Part shown: positions 1-11,051 of the stretch, in pieces
How the letters are laid out: each line of letters begins with the position of its first letter
Numbering within the stretch: the first letter of the stretch is position 1
NCBI GenBank assembly: GCA_002794785.1
Contig: NBBA01000008.1
Span: 1,302,001 to 1,366,000, forward strand
Reading direction: 5' to 3'
DNA length: 64,000 nt
DNA from: Coniferiporia sulphurascens
Lineage: Eukaryota > Basidiomycota > Agaricomycetes > Hymenochaetales > Hymenochaetaceae
Made by a program: the position numbers and the translations under genes
Notes under the pieces: generated by a model
The model's database searches: none
Seen by the model: the letters and a program-made list of their open reading frames with translations, nothing else
Told to the model about the DNA's origin: nothing

Positions 1-1119
1 TGCAAGTCGTAGTTTCTTCAGTTGTGGGAGTTCTACATACACATCGTCCAAGTCGAAGAATTCCTCAACCTTTTTAAGGTCGATGGACAGCTCGTTGAGG
101 GAATGCAGCTGACGTAGAAGTCCCGTAATATCCCCCAAACTCCACTCAAAAATACTTACAAAGCCTGCACTGGCCAGATCGAGTCGAAAGCATGTTACCA
201 ATGTAGTGGGGGTGGGGAGCAAGGGGACGAAATTGACCGTCTCTATGGTCTGGAGTGCAGGTAATTTCCATTCATTAAAGAAATGCTTAAGGTCCTTGTC
301 GGGGTCCTGGTCGATGACAAAATCATCGTCAATGGGCAAAGCATACAGATAATCAATGCGAAGTGTCTTGAGGGCAAGGAAGCCATTCGCTGGCGAAATG
401 TTGCGCAAGTCTGAGAATAGGTCTCGAAGTGAATCATCAAATGCTATGTCGAGCGAGAATGACTTCCATCGCGATGAGTGCGGGACGACCATTTGAAGGA
501 ATAACCTCACACGATCAAGGGTAAATTTTTGTCTCTCTTCGATGTTGACGTCTACACCAGTGGATCGACTCCTTTCGAGATAGTGCTTCGGGTATTTGCT
601 ACTGGTCAAGCGAGTCCATAGTTGTGGTGTGTTCAAAGCAATGTCACGGAAGTCCTTGCTGACCAGCGCAAGGTCTTCACATGCATGCAACCTAATACCA
701 TCATCATCGCATACATCCTCGAATATTTTTGAGGTAACCTCGGCGGGCAGTGACAAAATTCCCTTTTGATAGATGGTGGGAAGCACCCCTACCCGCACTC
801 TGGGAAGGCCCTCCCTCACAGTCCGAGACAATAAGTCGAGAGCGCTGGTCAGGGATTTGAGCCTATTCAATGCAGCTACAACAGAAGGCGCATCATTGCA
901 GTCCTGTAGTAGGGTGGTGAGAAAGGGCCTTGCGACAAGATGTCAAGTTAGCAAGCGTGGTAACCCGAGCCCACGATGAAGGAGAACACACCCGTCCAGA
1001 GCCAAAATGTCGTCTAGGTCTGTTTGGTCTTGTTTTGGGATCGCTTTTGCATGCGAGATGAAGGTCTCGAGCAAGTTGTAGTCAATGTCCTGGTGCGAAT
1101 TCGCGTTTACAGTGGTCAT
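1..1119 (-). CDS. F-box-like protein, copy 1 (3' end beyond window)
   Basis: This is the first of five F-box-like paralogues, all on the minus strand. Exon 1 is 992-1119 and starts at an ATG followed by TTVNANS. Exon 2 runs from 928 off the window edge, with no stop codon in frame. The intron (929-991) has donor GTGTGT, a CTAAC branch site and acceptor CAAG, at the same place as in the other copies. The F-box-like region lies about 60-110 residues after exon 2 starts (ILSLPAEVTSKIFED, then LALVSKDFRDIALNTPQLW). It is followed by weak leucine-rich segments. F-box proteins of this type usually recruit substrates to SCF ubiquitin ligases; the substrate is unknown. It reads as an intact but truncated gene. 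Confidence 0.75.
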
Positions 1120-1700
1120 CGTCGAGGGAAAGCGAGATGCACTGTGGTCTGACACGGACCTGCTGATGCATGTGCTCTAGTGCCGATCACCTCCGACAAC
1201 TCCGAGTCGTACTCTAGTCGTGACCAGCGTCAGACTGATCGCCAGGCAACGATGAAGCCGAGTCATCCCGACTAACTGTTTCCGCTCTCTACTTGTACAT
1301 GTATGTGCTTCGCCTGGTCCACTGTGTTTATTTATTAGAAAGGCTGTGGTAGTGGTATCTATGTCACACGCCCTGTGGGTTGTGTGCGACGTAGTGGGAC
1401 CTATCCGAGTCGTACCTGCGGCTCAGGTTGGTGATGCGGCGGGTGCTGTAAAACGGAATAAACCATAGTAGCAGGTGGGTGGCGATGACCCATGGGAATA
1501 AATATGTAGTTTCCTTACTAGGCCATGCATAGAGCCTGTTGTTTTTTTCATTACAACTTTTAAAATTCAATTTGATCTCTTGACTTCATATATTGTTATC
1601 CTGGAAATTCCTGATGCATAGAGCTATAATATTAGGTCTCAGATGTACTGCAGGGAACACTATAGAAAGTTTTTTTTGACCAACTTTTTCCAGCCGACAT
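1120..1700. other. Intergenic region, no gene seen
   Basis: This is the divergent spacer between F-box copy 1 (minus) and the coiled-coil gene (plus). It contains short pyrimidine runs but no coding signal or repeat that I can support. It presumably carries both promoters. Confidence 0.5.
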
Positions 1701-3013
1701 ATGATCAGCAGCCTACTCATCCGCTTACTCATCCAGCAAACAACCAGCCTCGCAGGAGTCGCAGCCCTTGCTGCAGCTTTGATCATCCTTGCCTACCAAT
1801 CCTTGACCAGTCTCGACCCCGTCCCTACTAGTCTACCCATGCCTACTTCGCATCGCAAAGTCTGTGTAATTTACGGCGAAAGAAACCTTCAAAAGATTCT
1901 GTCAGTGCCTGTCTCTGAAACTGTGGGGGCGGTGAAAAAACTCGGGGAGAAAGAAATCCTGGGCCATCTTACGAGTCAACCTGGGTTCCCATCAGGAATA
2001 GTGTTGGATTCTGACCGCACCGATTTCTTTCTGGGTACGAGCCATTCATATTTTATATAAATCAAATTTTCTTACCCTGTGACATTATAAGATGCGACGG
2101 ATAGCGTCAAAATGAAAGATTTGCCTGAAGGGCAGGTAACGATGATGGTATGGCCCCGAGGCGCTTCTCCAAATACCTTAACACCCTCCCCTGTTCTCGA
2201 TGCACTTGGCCGGACAACTACCGCGGTGAAGGAGGCTGAAGCCACTCGCAATGCAGATGTATTGATTGCGGAATCAAGCAGTCCGGGTTAGTCTCTAACA
2301 GTTGTAACATACTATTTTCTGATTGTTGATTTTGAATTCAGCTACTGCTAGCACCTCTGATAGAATGCTTGCCGACATTTGGCATGAACTTCAAGAGCTA
2401 AAGGTGGAAAACAAGGAGCAGATTGCAGCTCTCAAAGACAGGGTTGCGACTCTTGAAGACAGGGTTGCGACTCTTGAAGACAGGGTTGCGACTCTTGAAG
2501 ACAGGGTCGTGACTCTTGAAGACAGGGTCGTGACTCTTGAAGACAGGGTCGTGACTCTTGAAGACAGGGTCGTGACTCTTGAAGACAGGGTCGTGACTCT
2601 TGAAGACAGGGTCGTGACTCTTGAAGCTGAGAATATAAATATTAAACGTGAAACGGATGACAAACTTGCGGTTACAATGGAAGCAGTCTTAGGAGTAAAT
2701 ATTCTTGTGCATTATTGAGTTCATTAGCTGACAGTTGACATCCCTTCCATTCTTACAGGATTGTGCTGCAATCAATAAAATCTGGTGTGGAGTCCTATTG
2801 GACATGGGCCGTAACCGACTCGCCAGTATCTGCATTGGGTCAGATTGGCAGGATTACTGTGGACGTTATACCAACAAGGATGAATTATACCGTCATGCGT
2901 CTTCACATTTGAAGACTGCGGAGGTGGCTGATGAATGGCGAGCATTGGCTGAGACAAATGGGCCACTTGATGCACTCCGGACCCTTATTTACCCAAGTCA
3001 GCTAAGAAGCTGA
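1701..3013 (+). CDS. Membrane-anchored protein with perfect heptad coiled coil
   Basis: Four exons (1701-2034, 2092-2286, 2342-2694, 2759-3013) join in frame to give 378 residues. A hydrophobic segment at about residues 14-36 (LAGVAALAAALIILAYQ) looks like a signal anchor. Residues about 50-130 form a small mixed domain starting HRKVCVIYGERNLQKIL; it faintly resembles the ubiquitin-like heads of Crinkler-type proteins, but I would not claim that. Exon 3 carries nine tandem copies of the heptad DRV(A/V)TLE, predicted to be a long coiled coil. Exon 4 encodes a compact C-terminal part with WCGVLLDMGRNRLAS. I do not recognise the family. All four splice junctions keep phase, so it looks functional. 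Confidence 0.65.
2437..2625 (+). repeat. 21-bp coding minisatellite, nine units
   Basis: Nine uninterrupted 21-bp units each encode one heptad. The first three encode DRVATLE and are identical. The last six encode DRVVTLE and are identical to one another. Period 21 keeps the reading frame, so unit number can change without frameshift. The identity of the last six units points to recent expansion. Confidence 0.95.
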
Positions 3014-3269
3014 TAGGCAAAGCAATCCTAGGGTTGAAAAGGACAGGGGTGAGACGACTGCTATTTATCGGGCAGTATATAGTGCAGAGCCAGAAGAACT
3101 AGAAGGACGACCCTTTCCCTGAATAGATTTCTGTGTCGCCTTTTGTCAACCTGTACCTCTTAATGCTACTTTGTGTATCAATAATAATGTCTCCCGTTTT
3201 GGCATCTTGCTGCTCATGTACACTGTACACAATGCCCTTGTTTGTATGTATCCTAATCCCAGTTCTATG

Positions 3270-3765
3270 ATCACATTCTATTTCAAGCTCATTTCTTTAT
3301 CTTTGGGCGTCATTTTCCGAATGTTGAATTAAATATATTCTCGGTGCTCGATATATTGAGCGTGAGGTACAGAGAAGTAGATACCCAAATATATTCTAGG
3401 TAATAGATAAGCAAAGAGAAACTAAAGTGAAATGCTGAACCACTCACCTCAGCGCTTGGTGCATCGAGCATGAGGTGGGTATATGCGCATGAATGAGAAT
3501 AAACGTGCATATCGGAGTGTGAAACTAACTACCAAAAGAAGAGTAAAATATTATTAGGCCCGGGTTGAACCGGAGCTTGCCACACTTCAACACCGAACGT
3601 TCTGGACCATTTCAAGACAATATTAATCGCAAATGTGCGAGACTCGAACTAGGGGTCAATGGGGATGTCTCTGATGCTGAAAATAAAGGACATATCAAAC
3701 GTTCTGCATTCTCTGAGAATTAGTGCTTGGTGGAGGATAAGGGGAACTGTCCACACTCCAGCCTG
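3270..3765 (-). pseudogene. Relict F-box gene 3' end, split by a solo LTR
   Basis: Reading on the minus strand, 3593-3765 and 3270-3321 align with the C-terminal coding part of F-box copy 2 (5355-5560). Shared landmarks include the stretch equivalent to TSFIFSIKDV around 3670-3700 and the MPKDKELKW-like tail near 3290. The two pieces are separated by a 271-bp solo LTR and its CCGAA duplication. No upstream part of the gene remains. This is a sixth member of the local family, reduced to a fragment. Confidence 0.6.
3322..3592. mobile_element. Solo LTR R1 (271 bp, duplication CCGAA)
   Basis: The sequence starts TGTTGAATTA and ends CTTCAACA, so it has TG...CA ends with inverted TGTTGAA/TTCAACA termini. 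It is flanked by CCGAA at 3317-3321 and 3593-3597, a perfect 5-bp target duplication. It shares about 190 bp with LTR R2 at 4744-5038. Both contain two copies of a motif like TTGGTGCATCGAG. It interrupts an F-box relict. The parent element is not present; family Ty1/copia is possible because it shares a GCTGAGGTGAG-type segment with the copia LTRs at 7478 and 14905. Confidence 0.8.
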
Positions 3766-4738
3766 CACCGTAACGTATATGGCCGTAAAATACAGCATAC
3801 GGATGCAAATCACAACCGTAGTTTGAAGTGATAGACATGCTTTACGGTACGGTACGGATTTCTTTATGGCTGTGACAGTTCACACGGCAATACGGTAAAT
3901 CTATCATACTCACTTGATTGATGCCTTCACAATTTCAAATACTATGTGGCCCTAATAAGTACAAGCCATGGAAGAGATATAGCAGGATATCGTACGGGAG
4001 AGTGCTGCTCCCCTTCCGAGAGATCAGGCTGGGCCGCTGCAGTTCCACTTTAATTTACCTATTACCCGGATTATATTTAGGTATTTACCTCACATCTCAC
4101 ACTCGACACACCGAGCGCTCAGATTATATTTAATTCCATATGGCTTAGGTCAGTCGTAATTCGACTCGGACTCGGAAAAGAGTGGCAGATGCTGCGAACA
4201 AACCAGCGAAAACCCAGTCACTCAGGCTCTTGTAGTTCTATATACTGTGCATAGCAAATACTGTTAGTTTTCGGAAGCTTACTGCGCTTGCGGATGCGCT
4301 CCGTTCACCAACCTGTCACGATAGTGTAACAAGGAGAATATTCCAGCGAGAGAACTAGAGCACACATAGTACAGCAGAACATCATGCGACAAAATTTCTA
4401 TCCACAAACAGCCGAATCCGATATCAAGTGTAGACTCCAGCAAATACAACACATGATCTATGTAGATGGGTGAGCACTGGGTGGCAGCCGTACCACTGGT
4501 GAGTGACAGAGGTAAGTCCCGTCGAGTGTGTAAGCCCACTACTGAATGTCGATGACAGTACAGTAGATGAGGGATAAAGACCTTAGTCCCGTTAATACTT
4601 CCGCACCAGATATCACTCCATAAACACCGCTCGAAGCTGCTCTGTTAATACTAGATATTGACTTTTTAAGCTCCCAGAGAAACGGAGAAACGCGAACAGA
4701 ATAAATGAATTTTACAGGCCTGATGCAGTTCAATAGTT
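3766..4738. other. Intergenic region, no gene seen
   Basis: This is AT-rich sequence with a short direct repeat (tacggtacggtacgg, about 3843-3857) and no ORF with supporting features. I see nothing assignable in it. Confidence 0.4.
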
Positions 4739-4743
4739 TAAAG

Positions 4744-5038
4744 TGTGGAAACTGTATACTATATGCTCAGCACTTGGTGTATCGAGTATCTGCATGTATG
4801 TACATTAGAGGAAACCACTTAGATGTACAGCATGCTAGATAGTAATTCAGTAAAAGACCAAATGGAAATGCTATGAAAATAGCTCACTCCAGTGCTCGGT
4901 ATGTCGAGCGCGAGGTGTATATAAATGTGTAGAATAAACGCACATATCAGAGTGTGAAACTGCATATCAAAATAAAAGAGAGAGATCAACGGAACTATAA
5001 CTTGCTCAGGTTGAACCGAAGCTTGCCGCACTTCAACA
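4744..5038. mobile_element. Solo LTR R2 (295 bp, duplication TAAAG)
   Basis: The sequence begins TGTGGAAACT and ends CTTCAACA. It is flanked by TAAAG at 4739-4743 and 5039-5043. Its right two-thirds match LTR R1, including the shared block beginning ATAAACG and the terminal GTTGAACCGNAGCTTGCC. No internal retrotransposon region remains, so it is a solo LTR left by LTR-LTR recombination. Confidence 0.78.
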
Positions 5039-5043
5039 TAAAG

Positions 5044-5354
5044 TTGGTATCGCCCTGATATGCTCCATTATTAAGAGCAAATAACTATAATATAGAATGA
5101 ATCGAAGATATTGTGTCGACACATTATAGTGGTCCGATATTCCGTTTTATAAGGAAGGCGGTCGTGGGTGCATCCGCTCTATTCTTTTCGAGCTTATGAT
5201 TAACTTACCGCAGATCAGAATCATCGGATGACGGGCCAATAATCATGACTCTACTAGCATTTTGAGCACGCTCACGATTTTTCTCTCTTTCTGCCAAGAA
5301 TTGGGGGCTTCTGCTTACGAATGAGCATATCACACAGCGCAAGAAAGCAGAAAC
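5044..5354. other. Intergenic, 3' flank of F-box copy 2
   Basis: No gene or repeat is recognised here. It lies between solo LTR R2 and the stop codon of F-box copy 2. Confidence 0.4.
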
Positions 5355-6994
5355 TCACAATTCCCATTTTAGTTCTTTATCTTTTGGCATCATTTTTCGA
5401 ACGACTACCTCGTCAATTCCAGGACAGTCGTAAATGTGTAAAGACTCGAATTCAGGGGCGATAAGGACGTCTTTAATGCTGAAAATAAAGGATGTGTCGA
5501 ACATTCCGCAGTCTTTGAGACTTAGTGTTCGCAGTGGGGGATAAGGGGACTGTCCAAGCATGCGATTGAGCACTCTCAAAGCACTTGGTTGTTCTATTCC
5601 CTTGCTGGATATGCGTAAATGCTCGATTTGGGGAAGCCTGGTAAAAGCAGTATCTAGCGTCCCTCTTCTTTCAAAATCATTGGGGTCCGAAATTTCAAGG
5701 TTGAAGTTCAGAGACCTGAGATGAGGCCAGCGTAACCTTTCTTTAGGAAAAAGGGCCTTCAACTGAGGGTCGACACCGTCGAGAACATATACCGATATGT
5801 GCAATGTTAATTCCGTTACGTTTGGCATGGAGATTGCCCCAACAATGTGGTGGAGAAAAGCTGCATTGATTCAGTCCGTGCTCAACCACAATTTCTTTAG
5901 TTGCTGTAGCTTGATACATCTGATGTCCGTTTGAGAAAGATAACTAACATCAATAAGCTCAATGCTTAATTCGCTGAGGGAGTGCAGCAACTGCAATAGC
6001 GTCATGATCTCCTGTATCCTCCACAGAGGACCGCCATCGTCATCGCCGTCCAGTTTAAGTTTAAGACACGATATTGCTGCTGCGGGAGGCAGTGGGACGA
6101 GATTAGCAGTCTCCAAGACTCGAAGAGCAGGCATTTTCCATGTAATGAAAAAGTGCCGGAGGCGCTTGCCCGGATCCTGCTCATTGTCCATAACGTAGGC
6201 ACCATAAACAGGTACACTATCGTACGGATAATCGATTCGAAGCGTTTCAAGAGCAAGTAACGTATTCAATGGTGAGATCTTGCCCAGATCCGAAAATAGG
6301 TCTTGGTATGAGACATCAAAATCGTCGATTGAGAACGACCTCCACCGAGATGAGTGGGGCGCAACCATTTGAAGGAATAACCTGTCACGAGCGGGGTTTT
6401 GGGGGGCGGGACTATTTCTAAGTTTGAGTGCGATATCTATTCCAATGGATTTGCTCCTTTCGAGATAGTGCCCCGGGTATATAAAATTGGTCAAGCGCGT
6501 CCATAATCGGGGTGTCCTTAAGGCAATGTTACGGAAGTCCTTGCTAACCAGCACGAGATCTTCACATGCACGCAGCTCAAGCCCATCGCCATTGCATGCC
6601 TCCTCAAATATTTGCGCAGCAACTTCGATGGGAAGAGACAGAAACCCTTTCCGATAGATGGTGGGAAACACCATAGACTGCACCCTAGAAAGGCCCTCCT
6701 TCATGATATGCGACAATAGATCAAGAGAACCGACCAGGGCTTTAAGTCTATCCAGTACGGATATAATGGATGGCACATCATGGTGCCCTTTCAGCAGGCT
6801 AGTGAGAAAGGGCCTTGCAATGGTACCAAGTTAGCAAGTGCAATAACCATTTTATGGCTTGAAAGAAGAACGGACCCGTCCAGAGCCAAAATCCTGTCTA
6901 GGTTTGCTCGGTCTTGTTTTGGGACTGCTTTTGCATGAGAAATGAGGCTCTCGAGCAAATTGTAGTCAATCGTCTGGTACGAGTTCGCGTTCAT
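5355..6994 (-). pseudogene. F-box-like protein, copy 2 (one in-frame stop)
   Basis: Exon 1 is 6876-6994 (MNANSYQTIDYN start) and exon 2 is 5355-6813. The joined frame is 526 codons. The intron has donor GTCCGT, branch CTAAC and acceptor CAAG. The F-box-like motif is FLSLPIEVAAQIFEEAC, followed by LVLVSKDFRNIALRTPRLW. A TGA at 5871-5873 (after KKLWLSTD) interrupts the frame. The frame is open on both sides of it and matches copies 3 and 4, where a coding residue stands there. It is either a recent pseudogene or encodes a protein truncated after about 350 residues that keeps the F-box. Like the other copies it lies on the minus strand. Confidence 0.75.
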
Positions 6995-7080
6995 GGTGAT
7001 TGAGGCCGAGAATGACAGGTCAAATTTATGGAGGTCCTTATTGGACAAAAATGTATGCATTCGCAATGAATTGCTGACAA

Positions 7081-7422
7081 AGCAGTTATAACCGGTTATT
7101 TTGAATTATTTTGGATTATTTTGAATCAAATGGAATTATTTGTGATTATTCCCACGAACCCTATAACTGCATATAACTAGTTATAACTGATTATGGGTTG
7201 TGGAATGCAGTTGCAAGTTATAACTACTAGTTATAACTGGTTATAACCAGTTATAACCGTGATGAACCCAGTTGCAAAAGCACCGGCACAGCCATCACCA
7301 TGCGTTATGGCCGGAGCTTTCGCACAGATCCGGTCATCACTAGTTATAACCATGTGTTATAACTGGTTATAAAATTTGATTTTGCTCTGGGCCCATCACT
7401 ACTGGTTATAACTGGTTATAAC
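7081..7422. repeat. Cluster of the palindromic octamer GTTATAAC
   Basis: About ten exact copies of GTTATAAC, its own reverse complement, occur in 340 bp (for example at 7085, 7180, 7217, 7230, 7240, 7250, 7343, 7356, 7405 and 7415). Many are preceded by A or G and spaced 10 bp apart. The copia element inserted into this tract: another copy follows it at 15113-15120. I do not know the origin; a remnant of a palindrome-rich transposon end or a protein-binding array are both possible. Confidence 0.8.
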
Positions 7423-7477
7423 TGTACAAAATATCTCAGCCCAGGTCAATAGGACTCGGATTAGATAGAGTTCTACC

Positions 7478-7678
7478 TGTACAAAATATCTAATCTATGG
7501 TGTCAATATGCAGGCATCTACGATAATGAATGGAAGCACTCACCTCAGCCCAGGTCAATAGGACTGAGGTGCACAGATGCCTTGGGTGTGACTGTATGTG
7601 CCTGACTGTACAGTTTATGACTAAACTACTAGAAAGGTAAAATGATCACCACGAGCTGACCAACCACATATCCTCACA
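7478..7678 (-). repeat. 3' LTR of copia element
   Basis: This 201-bp LTR runs from TGTACAAAATATCT to CATATCCTCACA and is nearly identical to the copy at 14905-15105. A further 55 bp (7423-7477) in front of it starts with the same 14 bases and carries a piece of LTR interior, so the outer end is duplicated or rearranged. Confidence 0.9.
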
Positions 7679-7687
7679 CTCCCCCTC
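7679..7687 (-). other. Polypurine tract of copia element
   Basis: On the minus strand this reads GAGGGGGAG directly against the TGTGAGG start of the 3' LTR. That is the position and composition expected of the plus-strand primer. Confidence 0.8.
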
Positions 7688-8586
7688 AGCGAGTGGTCTC
7701 CCCGACACTCGCTCAGTCCTGATCCCTATGCCATGCCCAAACATGTGACGCACCGTTTGTGCGGTTCGGGGTTGAGCAGTTTCATGAAAATGTCCGCAGG
7801 GTTTTCGGTCCCTGGGACATGGTGGAATGCGATCTGTCCGGTCCGCAACTCATCGTGAATGTGGTGGGCCGCCAAGTCGATGTGCTTTGAGTGGGCATGG
7901 TACACTGGGTTCTTGATCATTGCGATCGTGCTCTCATTGTCAGTAAATAGTTTGAATGGAGCTCTTTCCAGACCTCACCTGATTTCTTCGAAGAAATTCC
8001 ACATCCATAGTGCGTGTCGAATGCAAAATGAGGCCACAATATACTCAGCCTCTGCACTTGAGAGTGCAACAATTGATTGTTTTTTCGCCTTCCAACTTGT
8101 TAGTAAATTGATGAAAATTGTGATCACCGGATTGACAGATTAGCAAGATCGACATGGCAAGACCCATAACTCTAATTAATACCAGTAATCTATGTCAACG
8201 CTGTAAAGATGCAGATCAAGTAGCATGGAAAGCATTTAACATTGCATGTGCAACAGTAGGAAAGAATGCAGGATACGACAACTGTCAAATTACATTCGAT
8301 CATACTACAAGGGAACAACAAGTGGCAGAAAGGCTAGAAGTAATAATCGAACATAGAGCGACTATGTTCTCATACCAATTGAATAGATTTGTAATCAGCA
8401 CTTACACAAGAACCAAGATTTATAATCAGCCACATAATGAATTATGTTATCAAAGGGCAGTTATTACATCAACAGATTATGCAGAAGCGGCACACCAAAT
8501 AGTTCATACTATCAATAAACAATTATGAGAACAACTATTTGCATACAAAGCCAACTTCATAGCCAAAGGACACACAACAGTAGATC

Positions 8587-9712
8587 TGTTAAGCTCAACG
8601 GTTACGCGGTGATCGATGTTGGGGCTTCCTGATTGTCGGAACTGATGGTACGGCAATGGGGCTTCCTAGATGTTGTAAGTCGAAGATGATCGTCGGCGGG
8701 GCTTCCTGATCGACGATGTGGACATGGTAGGCTTCTAAAGGTAAGTCGGGTTACAACGAAGCGGCTGAGGCACAACGGCACACAGTAGACTGGTGGTAGC
8801 AGATAATGGGCTTGTATGAACAAAGAGCACAAGCTTAAGACTTGTGCTACTGAAGTTACATGCTTATATGCTACTCTATGTGTTTGCTACTGTAGTGACT
8901 TGGTTAGGTGTGTTTACCAGACTTATGGAAGGTCATGGAAACTCAAGGAAGGCCTTGGTAATACAAGTATGGTGATTAGTAAGCAAAGCACGTCATGATG
9001 TTGCAATATGGCGTCATCATGGCGTCTTATGGCACAAGGTGACTAAGGATGAGTAAGACAGAGAAATGGGGGAGTTGCACTGACTGATGATTGTTACAAT
9101 TTTCCTTTACTTTCCCCTATTCTGCGCTGACTCACTTCCTCTTCGTCATCATCAGTCAGCGCAACTCCCCCATTTCTCTACCTTACTCATCCTTATTTCG
9201 CCTTGCGCCATAAGACGCCATGATGACGCCTTAATGCACCATCATGACATGCTTTGCTTACTGATAGCCCTACTTGTATTACCAAGGCATTCCTTGGGTT
9301 TCCATGACCTTCCATAGTCTGGTAAACTACCCTACACAGGCCGCTACAGTAGCAAACACATAGAGTAGCATATAAGCATGTAACGTCGGTAGCACAAGTC
9401 CTAAGCTTGTGCTCTTTGTTCATACAAGCCCATTATCTGCTACCACCAGTCTACTGTGTGCCACTTGGCCTTTAGTCACTTCGTCGTAACCCGACTCACT
9501 ATAGAAGCATACCGCATCCACATCGCCGATCAGGAAGCCCCACCGACGATCCCCCTCGACTTATGACATCTAGGAAGCCCCGTTGCCATACCATCAGCAC
9601 CGACGATCAGGAAGCCCCAACGTCGATCACCATGTAACCGTTGAGCTTAACAATGATGACGAAGAGGAAGTGAGTCAGCGCAGTAAGGGAAAAGTAAAGG
9701 AAAATTGTAACA
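8587..9712 (-). mobile_element. Solo LTR A (reverse), split by LTR B; duplication AGATC
   Basis: Read in reverse, this copy starts TGTTACAATTTTCC (ending at 9712) and ends GAGCTTAACA (8587). AGATC flanks it at 8582-8586 and 9713-9717. LTR B plus one ATGAT copy (9092-9657) interrupts it, so its own parts are 8587-9091 and 9658-9712. It is the same family as LTRs B and C and contains several CGATCAGGAAGCCCC-like internal repeats. Confidence 0.9.
9092..9652 (+). mobile_element. Solo LTR B (561 bp) inside LTR A; duplication ATGAT
   Basis: It runs from TGTTACAATTTTCC to GAGCTTAACA in forward orientation. ATGAT flanks it at 9087-9091 and 9653-9657. The duplicated bases belong to LTR A, and joining the two sides restores the uninterrupted LTR A sequence. 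It is therefore the youngest insertion of its branch of the nest. Confidence 0.93.
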
Positions 9713-10494
9713 AGATCAAAAGGAACCAAATCTAAGACAGGAGTTAGTACCAATAGATAAAGAAATTATAATACGATGGTTCAATGATGAACCGTCATAT
9801 AGAGTCACACCAGGGTATAGCAGGATCACGAATATAAACGCAATAGGAGTAGAAGAGCTCTTTATGCCAGTAGATGATAGGACACCAGAACAAACCCCTT
9901 TCAATGCAACAATGGAAATGACTCAAGATTAGTCTATGGTAATAAGTAACAAGCCACAACAAGATAAGATTAAGAAGGCTAGCATAATCGCTGAGCCACA
10001 CAAGTATATCTAAGCATTCGGCTAAGAATAGCCGATGGAAGCATGGTGATCAATTGAAGACACAATTGATGGGAGCCAAGTATAGTGCATCACACAGCAG
10101 AACCAATTAGGAAATAAGGAGAAGCATCATAGGTATAGTAGTACCTGAGAATGGTTACCTTAGGTATTGTACTATATGACTCAATGGAAACTCAGGGAAG
10201 GTTCTGGCACAAGATAAAGATAGCACAGTAGGCTGTAGAATGTACTGGAATATATGACTGACTCATAGGAAGCTAAGAATAGTAAATAGCATGTACAGGA
10301 CTGTACCAGAATATTCCTATGACTTATAAAGCGAGAGTAGTATGTTGTAGTATCTACCAAAACATAGTAAATAGCATACAACATGTAGGGTATAAAAGCC
10401 CAACATAAAATTGTGGTAAAAAGCAGTTTAATTCATCTCTTGTCTCTTACCACCATCATCAGCTCTAACACTCTAGCAAGTGAAGGGTACCAAG

Positions 10495-11051
10495 TGTTAC
10501 AATTTTCCTTTACTTTCCCTCATGCGCTGACTCACTTCCTCTTCGTCATCATTAGTTAGCGCAACTCCCCCATTTCTCTGCCTTACTCATCCTTATTCGC
10601 CTTACGCCATAAGACGCCATGATGACGCCTTATTGCACCATCATGACGTGCTTTGCTTACTAATCACCATACTTGTATTACCAAGGCCTTCCTTGAGTTT
10701 CCATGACCTTCCTTAGTCTGGTAAACACACCTAACCAAGTCGCTACAGTAGCAAACACATAGAGTAGCATATAAGCATGTAACTTCAGTAGCACAAGCCC
10801 TAAGCTTGTGCTCTTTGTTCATACAAGCCCATTATCTGCTACCACCAAATCTACTGCGTGCCCTTTGGCCATTAGTCGCTTCATCGTAACCCAACTCTGC
10901 TAAGAAGCATCTCGCGTCCACATCATCGATCAGGAAGCCCCGCCAATGATCATCTTCGACTTACAACATCTAGGAAGCCCGTTGCCGTACAATCAGTTCT
11001 GACGATCAGGAAGCCCCGACGTCAATCACTGTGTAACCGTTGAGCTTAACA
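10495..11051 (+). mobile_element. Solo LTR C (557 bp); duplication CCAAG
   Basis: This forward copy of the same LTR family runs from TGTTACAATTTTCC to GAGCTTAACA. CCAAG flanks it at 10490-10494 and 11052-11056. A TATA-like GCATATAAGC lies at about 10767. It inserted near the 3' end of the 1.35-kb LTR, independently of A and B. Confidence 0.93.

Larger units (their letters stand above)
8154..9930 (+). pseudogene. Degenerate ORF inside the long solo LTR
   Basis: The ORF starts at ATG 8154 (MARPITLINTSNLCQRCKDA) and runs to a TGA at 8526-8528. It then continues in the same frame, across solo LTRs A and B (8587-9712 plus duplication), to a stop at about 9930. The joined frame is about 220 residues with one internal stop, probably a former Arg codon. 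It has a CX2C (CQRC) near the N terminus and no domain I recognise. An LTR-borne ORF is unusual; coding potential could also be residual from gag-like sequence. Confidence 0.5.

Noticed and set aside
2391..2663. Minus-strand ORF rich in TTLSSRV repeats
   Set aside because: It is the antisense shadow of the 21-bp coding repeat; any period-21 repeat opens frames on both strands.
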